The notes beneath the pieces were generated by a model, which did no database searches, had not been told where the DNA came from, and saw only the letters and a program-made list of their open reading frames with translations. DNA of 18,039 bases, taken from positions 1-18,039 of the forward strand of contig NAVB01001307.1 of NCBI GenBank assembly GCA_002179805.1. The letters are read 5' to 3'. This document shows positions 8,696 to 17,230 of this stretch, piece after piece (position 1 is the stretch's first letter; every line of letters begins with the position of its first letter). The translations under genes and the position numbers were made by a program. This DNA is from Acanthamoeba lenticulata (taxonomy: Eukaryota > Discosea > Longamoebia > Acanthamoebidae).

Positions 8696-11600
8696 ATGTC
8701 AAAACTCTTCGATGACCCGCACCCAAACCCGCATCATGGAGAACCGGAACAAGAGCCCATGGTCTCGTCGATTTTATGGATGCTCACTGTTCGCTTGACC
8801 GGCATAATCATCGTAGGGATCATATTGGGCATTATCATCTACCGGCGTGTGCCCAGGGGGCGCAGCGCACTGTGGAGACTGTTAAAGTCAACCAAAGCCG
8901 AGGCCCACATGCACTCGGTCGTCGCAGGCCAAGACAAAGATGGCTACGACATGTGGCGCACGTCAACTTCGAGTTCTGTGCAGGACTCCTATGGCATTGA
9001 GCCTGAGGAGTTGTGCATTAAGGACGGTGAAATGAAAGGACTTCTCTACGCGCCCAACCCAAACGTCTTGACACTCAAAGACCTCCTTTTGTACGTTCTT
9101 CCTTCCTACTTGCCGTCGTGTGGCGTTGTCAACACTCATTACTCGATACTCGACGACTGTCAGGCACGTGGCCGACAAGTACAAGGGCGCTCGCGCGCTT
9201 GGCCAAAGGAAGCTGATCAAGGAGCACAAGGAAAAGAAGACCATCCGTGGCGAAGAGCGTGAATGGACGAGCTACGAGAAGGGCCCCTATGAGTGGCTCA
9301 CCTACCACGAAGTGCTCACTCACGTGAAGCAGCTCTCCTGCGGCCTACTTGCCCTCGGCCTCCGTCCCGTACGTTACAATTCGCTACCTACCAGTTCATC
9401 CCTTATGCCACGAGCTTCGTCTCACCTTGGGTTGTGGTTGCAGAGGGAGTCGGTGTGCCTCTTCTTGGACACCTGCATGGAGTGGCAGTTGATGGCGCAC
9501 GCTTGCTTCCACAGCAACCTCCCAGTGGCGACCGCCTACGCGAGCTTGGGCAAGAAGGGTCTCAAGCACGCGCTCGCGCAGACCGAGGGCCGCGCCCTCC
9601 TCACCCACGCGTCGCTCTTTAGCACCGTGCTCAAGAGTCTCAAGAAATGCGACACCCTCCAGTACGTCTTCTATGTGGGCGAGCCCGACGAACGCGAGCT
9701 CAAGGAGCTGGAGCAGGCCCTCATCAGACGCGCCCAAAAGGCCGCCGATGTCGAGAGCCGCGTCATCACCTTTGACAAGCTCCTCAAAATCGTACGTCAT
9801 CAATTCATCGTTATCACTCAACTGGGTCACTTGGGCCTCAAGTCCTCATCATCTCCAACAACGACCCGTTGTAGGGCAAGTACAACATGAGCACGGTGAC
9901 CGAGGACCCCAAGCCGGATGATGTGGCGCTGGTCATGTACACGAGCGGAGCCACGGGTACGCCCAAGGGCGTGCTGCTCTCGCACGCCAACTTTGTGGCG
10001 TCGGTGGCCGGCTACGCGGCTGACCTCGAGAGCTGCTTCGACCCCACCACCGACAAGTACTTGGCCTAGTACGTGCTTCCCTCCTTCTCTTGTCGTCCCA
10101 TTTTCTGGAGACCAAGTGTATCACTCATGTCGTCGGGCCTATGCGCACAGCTTGCCGCTGGCTCATGTCCTCGAATTCACCGTAGAGCAGGCCGCTCTCT
10201 ACCTCGGCATCCCCATTGGCTATGGCGTACGCAACGATCATTTTCGTGTTTACTCTACGCCGTAACAAGTCTTCGAATGACTGACGTGAAACGCTTGGTT
10301 TTGGTCGAACAAGAACCCACGCACGCTTACCGACGCCAGCATGAAGAACAGCAAGGGCGACGCCAAGGAACTGCAACCCACCATCATGGCCGGTGTGCCG
10401 GAGGTGTTTGAGCGCATCCGAAAGACCGTCGAGGGGCAAGTCATCAAGCAGGGCGGCATCGCCAGGCACCTCTTCTCTGCGGCCTTTGCCTTCAGGAGAA
10501 AGCTCATCGAGCTCAACAGTACGCACCAATCCCCAATCTCTCGTGTGCGCTCCTACAGGCTCACGCGCGGTGATGAAACAACACGTACACACAGCCGACC
10601 TGCCCTTCGTGGACCAGCTCCTGTTCCGGCGGGTCAAGGAGGAGCTAGGCGGGAAGCTGAAGTTGGTAGCTTCTGGCGCTGCGCCTCTGTCCAAGAACAA
10701 CCAGATGTTCCTGCGCGCGTACGCTCTCACCTCGCTTGCTTTGAACTTGTCGGTGCCGGTCTCGTCTCATTTTAGTCCGTTTTGCTTTTCACTTTTTATA
10801 TACAAAATTCTATAGTTGTTTTGGCGTACAGGTCATCCAAGGCTATGGTACGGCTGCCGCCTTTGTCTGTCCCTTGGCTCAACTTGACCTGACGACACAT
10901 ACCACCAAACCGCTACAGCGCTCACGGAGACCGCTGGCGCGGGAACGCTCCAGGCCAACGACGACCCGACCTTTTCCAACGTGGGCCGCCCCAACATGTG
11001 CTGCGGTGCGTCTTGCGAGAATCCTCTTCTTCTTCTTCTTCTTTTCGTTTTGTTCTTGAGCTCATGAAGGAGACCGCCACCCACGCGTCGTTGCATCTTT
11101 GCAGAGATTAAGCTCGTGGACGTGCCCAAGATGGGCTACACGACTGACGACGAGGAGGGACCGGCCGGCGAGATCCTCATCCGCGGCCCCAACGTGTCTC
11201 GCGGCTACCTCTACCTCGAGGACAAGACGTGCGTCTATTAGACGTAGCTACCAACATGCTTGGCTGCCGCTCACACCTTGCGTGCAGGAAGGAGGACTTC
11301 AAGGACGGGTGGTTCTCCACGGGCGACATCGGCCGGTGGATCGAAGGCCGCCTCTACATCATCGATCGCAAGAAGAACCTCGTCAAGCTCTCGTCGGGCG
11401 AGTACATCGCGTATGCTCCCCCGTCCCTTCCCATTCACCCCCGGTTCCCTGAGTGTCCACTCACTCTCATGAGGGTGCACCCTGATGGCACCAGGTTGGA
11501 GAAGCTGGAGACGCTGTACAAGGAGAGCTCGATGGTGCAGAACGTGATGATCCACGCCAACACGGAGGAGAACATGCTCATCGCAGTTGTGCAACCCAAG

Positions 11601-11999
11601 AAGGGCAACGACGACGAGGACGCCCTCCTTAGCGAGTTTGAGTCCATCGCCAAGAAGAATCAGGTGCAGTCCCGCGGTCCCAGCCACGCGTGTTTTGTTG
11701 GCGCGCACACCACCACGCGCTGGGCCCAGCAGCTTCTCACCGCGGTGTGGGGATTGACGCAGCTGTCGAAGGTGGAGCGCGTGGCGCGGGTGATCGTCGA
11801 CACGGAGGAGTGGACTCCGGAGAACGGCCTCGTGACAGCCACGGCCAAGCTCAATCGGCAGGAGCTCGAGTCCAAGTTCAAGGACCAGCTCGAGCAGGCC
11901 GCCGGCGGCGATGGTGGCGAGAGCAGCGGTGACGACAGCCACGAGCGTCGCGACAAGGCCGACCGCAACACGACCCGCGCCGGCAAGCAGGAGAGGTGA
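8696..11999 (+). CDS. Long-chain acyl-CoA synthetase, N-terminally membrane-anchored
   Basis: Thirteen exons: 8696-9090, 9164-9368, 9444-9791, 9875-10068, 10151-10226, 10314-10518, 10595-10718, 10816-10847, 10919-11005, 11105-11228, 11288-11410, 11495-11663, 11763-11999; 772 residues. The enzyme activates long-chain fatty acids with ATP and CoA through an acyl-AMP intermediate. Seen: a transmembrane segment at about residues 23-49 followed by basic residues (YRRVPRGR); the AMP-binding P-loop [12 protein letters not shown] at 337-348; YLPLAHVLE; the linker motif IQGYALTET; and the adenylate-binding block [11 protein letters not shown] with Asp610, followed by [16 protein letters not shown]. 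These match the ACSL (not the acetyl-CoA or 4CL) branch. The C-terminus has a hydrophilic tail (about 30 residues, [10 protein letters not shown]) beyond the usual end. Likely site: cytosolic face of ER, peroxisome or outer mitochondrial membrane; the exact compartment is undecided. Exon 8 is a 32-base micro-exon. Confidence 0.95.
11026..11045 (+). repeat. CTT microsatellite in an acyl-CoA synthetase intron
   Basis: A CTT-repeat tract forms part of the pyrimidine-rich stretch within the intron between 11005 and 11105. It is simple sequence with no coding role. Confidence 0.8.
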
Positions 12000-12026
12000 A
12001 GATGATTGGCCTTATCTCTTCGTTAA

Positions 12027-12041
12027 TTTATTAAATTTATT
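12027..12041 (-). terminator. two AATAAA poly(A) signals for Bdp1
   Basis: Reading the minus strand, AATAAA occurs at 12041-12036 and 12032-12027, 44 to 58 bases past the Bdp1 stop in a short AT-rich spacer. The acyl-CoA synthetase stop is at 11999 on the other strand, so the two 3' ends probably overlap. Confidence 0.55.
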
Positions 12042-12084
12042 TGTTTTGTTTTTATAAAAATTGTTTGTGTCGATTGACCCCCGA

Positions 12085-13807
12085 CTAGTAGTCGTCGTTG
12101 TCTTCGTGTCCTCCGCCGGTGTCGCCATAGCCGTAATCGTCGTCATCGTCGTATCGGGAGGCGTCGTAGGCTGGCAGGGCCGCCCCTTCGTCGTCCTCGT
12201 CCTCGTCGTAGCCGTGGCGCTGCTGGGCGTAGTAGGCCGACCGGTCCATGACGATCTCGCCGTTGGGACCCACCGTCGCCCCCACCGGCACGCCGTTGGC
12301 CTCGCCGCTGGCGCCGCTGACGGAGCTGTCGGTCGGGCGGCCCAGGGCCGGGGCGATGACGCTCGGGCCCGACGGACGCGCGGTGGCCGGCTGGAGCGCG
12401 GCAGGGTCGGGCTCGGGTTCGCCGTTCTCCTTGCGCAGGCGCTCCTGCTTCTCCTTCTCCGCCAGGGCCTTGGCCACCTCGGTCAGCCTCCGGTGCTCCT
12501 CCGCATCTGTGGCGCCCCCGTCAGATGAGAAAGATGACGGCCATGATCAAGATGAAGATGATGGTTCGAAGGAGATACCGACGGGAATGCGGCTGCGAAG
12601 GGCGCGATCGATGCGGTCGCCGTTCTCCTTCTCCTCTTTCTTGTACTTGTTGCGGATCTGGTCGCGCGTGCGGCTGGGCAGGACGAGCTCCAGCACGGTG
12701 AAGTCGGTGCCGTACTTGGTGAGGGCCTCATAGAACTGGTCAGTCTCCTCGCGCGACCACCGGCGCGTGGTGCCCTTCCTGCGGTGTCGCTGCCAGTTGG
12801 TGTTGGCCGACACCGTGTCTTCGTGCACGCGCACCATGCCCACCCCCGTGTTCTCCCCGTGCACCGTGTTCACCACCAGACTCTGTCGTGTTGTGTCGTT
12901 TGTACGTTAGACCGCCAGGAATAGACACAAAGGCCAGTGGTAGGAGGAAGGGGGCTGCGCGTGCCTGCTGGTCGAGGACGATGTTGCCATTCTCGTCGAT
13001 CAGCACCTGCGGACCCGACGCCGGCTTCGCAGCCGCCGGACGACCCGCCGATATCCTGCCGCCATCATCATCCCCGCCACCATAAGAAGAAAGATGAGCA
13101 GGCCTGAGGGAGTAGTGGCGGAGAGGGGAGGAGTCGCGCACGGATCCTCGCGAACCGACAGGCTGCGTACTTGCTCCTATGTTAGAGTGACGAACAGGCA
13201 TGGTGAGTGGTTTGGGGGGGGGGTCAAGCATCAGATAGCGGGGAAGAACTCACCTCGGTGCCGTCGGCGGCCATGGGCTTGCCTACGTTGGCGCGCACGA
13301 CCTCCTTGAGGCTGTTCACCCGTGCGGCTTTGACGGGCGGCGGACCGCCCGAAGAAAAGGAAGAGGACAGAGCTGAGGAAGAAGCGGCCGCAGCCGCTTT
13401 GGCTCGCGCACTGGCGACGATGGGGCTCGGGCCGCTGAATGAGGAGGGAGAGAAGGAAGAGGGAGAGGAGAGCGTTGTGGTCGTGCTGCCGCTAGAGGTG
13501 AGGCGTGGTCGCTTCTGGGCCTCCTCACTTGTTTGTTCTGGCTCTTGCTCTGGTGCATAGGCCTCCTTGCGTTTCTGGCCTGATGTCATGGGATTAAATT
13601 GGTCATTTTGAGGTGATACTAGAAATTTCACATTTCATCAAGAAGGGAAGGGCGGGTACCGGAGGCGACAGGAATGAGGCCTGCAGGAAGAACAGCACTC
13701 GCGGCTCCAGGAGGCCCCAGAGGAACAGCCGTGCGTGGTCGAGGCGTGGGCTTGAAGTTCCCCCTGCGTGCTGGTCCTGGTGATGCTTGTGGCTGCGGCG
13801 ATTCCAT
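12085..13807 (-). CDS. BDP1: TFIIIB subunit Bdp1 (B''), SANT/Myb-domain RNA polymerase III factor
   Basis: Five exons (minus order): 13807-13660, 13579-13254, 13162-12965, 12882-12579, 12506-12085; 465 residues. Bdp1 joins TBP and Brf1 in TFIIIB, which recruits RNA polymerase III to tRNA and 5S genes in the nucleus. Seen: a Pro/Arg-rich N-terminus (RRGNFKPTPRPR), low-complexity Ser/Ala linker, the conserved segment DENGNIVLDQQSLVV before the core, then the extended SANT domain at about 262-312 (RRWSREETDQFYEALTKYG, RTRDQIRNKYKKEE) followed by RIDRALRSRIP. The order and wording of these blocks are specific to Bdp1 and not to general Myb factors. The C-terminus ends in an acidic Asp/Tyr/Gly-rich tail. 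The exon 3 acceptor (13163) was chosen by phase and is the least certain junction. The intron before the SANT exon needs a GC donor. The start ATG is 205 bases from that of IF-2, facing away. Confidence 0.9.
12883..12964 (-). other. GC-AG intron in the Bdp1 gene
   Basis: Splicing at CAG|GCACGC (exon end 12965) to CGACAG|AGTCTG (exon start 12882) joins NIVLDQQ to SLVV, restoring the conserved Bdp1 pre-SANT segment in phase 0. The only near GT in the right phase would delete the conserved VLDQQ. Confidence 0.65.
13214..13223 (+). repeat. G10 homopolymer in a Bdp1 intron
   Basis: A run of ten G on the plus strand reads as a C10 pyrimidine tract in the Bdp1 transcript, ahead of the exon 3 acceptor. 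The length may be uncertain in an assembly. Confidence 0.85.
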
Positions 13808-14012
13808 CGCTATGGGTTATAATTAAGGGGAGGAAGATAGCCAATTCGATTTGCTGCGATTTTTCGGTTAGGACGGTTTTGTTTTATGGATCTTTCTTTG
13901 CCTTCTTTTTTTTCTTTTTGAATTGAACGAAATCCATCTGAACACAATTTGAAAACGCGATGGTACGCTTCTGCGCTTCGCTTTGCTGCCACCTGCACCA
14001 CATGCCTGACCG
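13808..14012. promoter_or_regulatory. divergent promoter between Bdp1 and IF-2
   Basis: 205 bases lie between outward-facing start codons. It contains an AT-rich patch next to the Bdp1 start (TTATAATTAA at about 13817-13826) and a T-rich run at about 13905-13920. Any IF-2 presequence start upstream of 14013 would also lie here: the ATG at 13960 opens a different, short frame. Confidence 0.5.
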
Positions 14013-16139
14013 ATGTGCCAGCTGCGCGGCCGTGGAGTGGCCTACAGCCAATCCATGATGAAGCAGCACACCACGGCAGTGTGGTGGGCCGTCCTTCCTG
14101 GCCGTTCCTCCGGCAGCTTGCTTCCTCCCTTCCGCTGTGGCACAGCACTGCTGGCAGCCCACACAAACCAATCTGCAGACCACAACCACTACCGGTCGTA
14201 CACCACGCCCTCCGTGCGGCTTTTCCACAAAAGGTGCGGCCGCACCCTGCTGCAGTTGCTGTTTGTTCACACGGGGGCAGTCGCCTGACGCTCGTGAGGG
14301 TCTCTCAGAGAGAAGGTAGTCAAGCAAGCCAAGCTTCCGCCATTCATCCGAGCGCGAGACCTGGCCAAAAAGCTGGGCATCAACCTCAAGGACATCACGC
14401 GCCGCCTGTCGATGGAGGGGTGCGTTTGCCATCCGTCTTTGCAGCAACACACGCAGAGACATAACGCTGACCTGCAACTCGCCTGCGACAGGGTGCGATT
14501 CAAGACGGTCAAAGACTTGATCTTCTCGTGGGAGGCCACCTCGCAGTTCGCCGAGAGCATCGGCATCGAACCCGTGTTCGATGACCCGGACCTTCGCCGC
14601 GATGCAGCTGCGCACCGCGAGCGACGCAAAGCCAGTTCGTTACCGACCGGCTCGCCGGGGATGATGTTGCGTCCGGGCATCGTGTCAGTGATGGGTCACG
14701 TTGACCACGGCAAGACGACGCTCCTCGATGCTCTGCGCAACACCGACGTGGCCGCCTGGGAGGCTGGCGGCATCACGCAACGGCTGAGCGCCTTCAAGGT
14801 CCACGTCGAGCACTTTCTCCCTTCACAACAACAACCGCAGCAGCCGGGCGAGGAAACCGCCGCCAAGACCGGCGACAAAGAGATCACTTTTCTCGACACG
14901 CCCGGTCACAAGTACCACAGTCGAACCACTGGCCAAAGCGCTTGATGGCCAACTAACATGGCATTGGTGGGACGGCGCAGGGCCTTCTTCCGCATGCGCG
15001 CAAATGGAGCCTACCTGTCGGACATTGTGCTGCTGATCGTCGCCTGCGACGAGGGCGTACAGCCGCAGACCCGCGAGTCGTATGAGCTCGCGCGCGAAGC
15101 CGACCTACCGGTGGTTATCGCCCTCAACAAGATCGACCTCCCGGTCGATCCGTCCGTCGTGCGGCGGAGCCTCGTCAAACTGGGCTGGATTGCCAGCGGC
15201 ACCGGCGCCGGCGCTGTTGCGCCGCCCGGGTCCACGGTGAAGGCCGTCGTGGAGATCTCGGCCAAGGAGAAGCGCAACCTGGACGTGCTCGTGTCGACGC
15301 TGGCCGACACCTGCCGGGCCATGAATTTGTGGGAGGACACAACGTGCCTGCCCGAGGCCACGGTGGTCGAGGTGTGGGCCGAGGACGGCTCGCGCGGACG
15401 GGTGCTCAAGCTCATCGTCCACTGCGGTGTGCTCGAGGTGGGCCAGCACTTTGTCGTGGGCTACCAGGCGGGACGCGTACGGGCCATCTTTGACGGGAAC
15501 CGCCGGATGGTGGAGCGGGCCCTGCCGGGAGATCCCGTCGAAGTGGTGGGCCTCTACCCGGGTACGCTGCCCTCGCCTGGCGACGACGTCTTCGTCGTGT
15601 CGCGCGAGAAGGCCGAGCAGGTGGTCGAGTTCCGGAACCTGGTGAGCGAGTTCCAGGGCACAGAGGGCAAGTACGATCACGCTCTCCTGACGTCTATCTA
15701 CCGTGAAGCTCATATGCTGGAAGAAGAGGAAGAAGAAGACGAAGACGAAGAAGAGAAGAGTGAAGAAGATGACAAGGACGATGAAGCAGAGGGAAACAAA
15801 GACCGCATCTTGTACGAGGACGAGGAAGAGGAACCGATGGTGAACGTTGTGCTGAAAGCCGATAACATCGGGTCACTGCACACGCTCATCGACGCCTGCA
15901 ACGAGCTGTCTGAGCAAGGCGGACCTAAAGTCAACATCGTGCGTGCCGGGGTGGGCAACGTGAGCACGACCGACGTGGCCTACGCCACGGGCGCCGAGTG
16001 CGCGATCTACACGTTCAACGTGGGGCTTACTCATGACATCAAGCAGCGAAAGGATAAGCTCAAGGTGCGCATCAAGCACTTCGAAGTCTTCTACCACCTC
16101 CTTGATGACCTCAAGAAGGAGCAGGACGCTCTGCGCTGA
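14013..16139 (+). CDS. Translation initiation factor IF-2, mitochondrial type, lacking the C2 domain
   Basis: Four exons: 14013-14233, 14309-14419, 14492-14911, 14981-16139; 636 residues. IF-2 is the GTPase that places fMet-tRNA on the small ribosomal subunit in bacteria and organelles. Seen: a basic, Ser-rich N-terminus suited to mitochondrial import; IF2-N-like segment [15 protein letters not shown] (about 84-98); G1 GHVDHGKT 179-186; switch region [12 protein letters not shown] 201-212 (the usual form reads GITQHIGA); G3 DTPGH 246-250; G4 NKID 300-303; G5 SAKEKRN; beta-barrel domain II (about 370-460); acidic insert 498-535; and C1 domain ([12 protein letters not shown] to [10 protein letters not shown]). 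It stops right after C1, where bacterial IF-2 continues for about 100 residues into C2, the initiator-tRNA-binding domain. An AATAAA 12 bases after the stop supports this end. The start at 14013 fits phase and presequence character. Confidence 0.9.
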
Positions 16140-16151
16140 TGTCCCCCGCGC

Positions 16152-16157
16152 AATAAA
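16152..16157 (+). terminator. AATAAA poly(A) signal of the IF-2 gene
   Basis: AATAAA begins 13 bases past the IF-2 stop codon (TGA 16137-16139). It is unusually close to the stop, but it is consistent with the very short 3' spacers in this window. Confidence 0.5.
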
Positions 16158-16349
16158 GCCCCATCCCCGGAAAGTCCCAGAAGGCTCCGGCTTTGTGCTT
16201 GGAAATTCCCGTTTCTCCGTTCATGCGGAGTTTGCTTTACCAAGAACATCGTCGCAAACGCAAGTTTAACACGAGTGCTGGTCGGCACTCTTCACCGGCT
16301 GACCAACTAAGTCATCGCTCAGATAAACCACATCCTTCACAAACGCACA

Positions 16350-16881
16350 ATGGTCGCGCCCTCATCATCTCCAGATAACAAAGACCGTGTAAAAATGATT
16401 GGGCTGACTGAATTCGATCTTTCGTTGTACAGGCCGCTACACGACTGCTCCTCAATCTCGTCATCTCTGGCAGCACCATCTTTGGCAAGGCTTTCACCGA
16501 AGCTTGGAAGCAAGCAGCCATCAGTACGCAACCCCTGATTGTTGAGATCTATGAAGTGAGATTACCAAAAGATTAATCTTCATCGCGTACAGAGGCGGCG
16601 CAGGGTGCTGCTGGCCGCGCGCTCACCGTGCAAGAAGCACAAAAGATCTTGGGGCTGCGGCCGCAGTCTTATGAAATGAGGGAGGTGCTGCAGGTACGCC
16701 AATTTCCACAGCTCAAGAATCGCTCTCTCCTTTCTCATGTCTTCGCACCATCCAGAAATACGAGAAGATGTTCAAGGCAAACGATCCGGCAAACGGCGGT
16801 TCGTTCTACTTGCAATCAAAGGTGGTGCGCGCCAAGGAAGCTCTTGAAGCTGAGATCGCCTCTCGGGCCCGACAGGCTTAA
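16350..16881 (+). CDS. PAM16: Pam16/Magmas (Tim16), regulatory subunit of the mitochondrial import motor
   Basis: Exons: 16350-16388, 16433-16523, 16593-16693, 16756-16881; 118 residues, close to the family's usual 110-145. Pam16 is a degenerate J-domain protein that pairs with Pam14/18 at the inner-membrane TIM23 complex and tethers or restrains its stimulation of mtHsp70. Seen: N-terminal hydrophobic segment [18 protein letters not shown] (about 17-34), then [12 protein letters not shown] and the Pam16 signature [18 protein letters not shown]. No HPD motif is present, as expected for Pam16. The first exon is uncertain. A GTAAAA donor at 16389 gives the start [13 protein letters not shown] joined to AATR. 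Using GTCGCG directly after the ATG would instead give MAATRLLL, which resembles most Pam16 starts better. Confidence 0.9.
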
Positions 16882-17230
16882 ACCAGGTCCACCCACATAG
16901 ATCAAACCTTTATGATGTACATAACGGCACATCAGGTGCTGGTCCTTCCATCAGCGAAGTGCTACGCGGCAAGGAAGGGCTCGGCAATAAATGCATTCCA
17001 TTTCAGCAGACTTGAAGATCCAGATTTCCACGCGTGCAAATTGTCGTGCAGAGGCCGACCGTCCTGACCGCTTGGTCACAAAGCTCCTTGCGATGCTGAG
17101 AAATTAACCAGAAACGCTTCAGGCGCACGTCAGTGGGCTCTTGGGCTTGCTCAAGACCGTCCGCTACAAAAAGGCTGTTGGTCGGGCGAGCAACCTCACT
17201 CTACCACGCGCGTGTGAGAAGAAGAACAAG
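16882..17230. other. spacer between Pam16 and asparagine synthetase
   Basis: These 349 bases contain an AATAAA at 16986-16991, a plausible poly(A) signal for Pam16, and the upstream region of asparagine synthetase. The frame of the next gene is open upstream to 17141 and beyond, but the sequence there is not conserved. No RNA gene was recognised. Confidence 0.55.

Noticed and set aside
12061..12528. Plus-strand open frame with Val/Ile-rich, membrane-like translation
   Set aside because: It is the reverse reading of the GAC/GAT-rich acidic tail of Bdp1, which yields false hydrophobic runs.
13949..14012. Alternative upstream N-terminus for IF-2
   Set aside because: The ATG at 13960 is in a frame that stops after 31 codons. 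Another open frame across this stretch has no ATG and does not join exon 2 in phase. The 14013 start does.
13884..14615. Long minus-strand open frame (243 codons) opposite the IF-2 5' exons
   Set aside because: It resembles no family and is the antisense of IF-2 exons 1-3 and their introns. GC-rich DNA readily keeps the opposite frame open.
15105..15713. Minus-strand open frame of 202 codons inside IF-2 exon 4
   Set aside because: It is antisense to well-conserved GTPase and barrel sequence and its own translation resembles nothing.
17141..17230. Upstream in-frame ATG extension of asparagine synthetase
   Set aside because: The glutaminase nucleophile must be Cys at position 2, exposed by Met removal, so MCGI at 17231 is the functional start.
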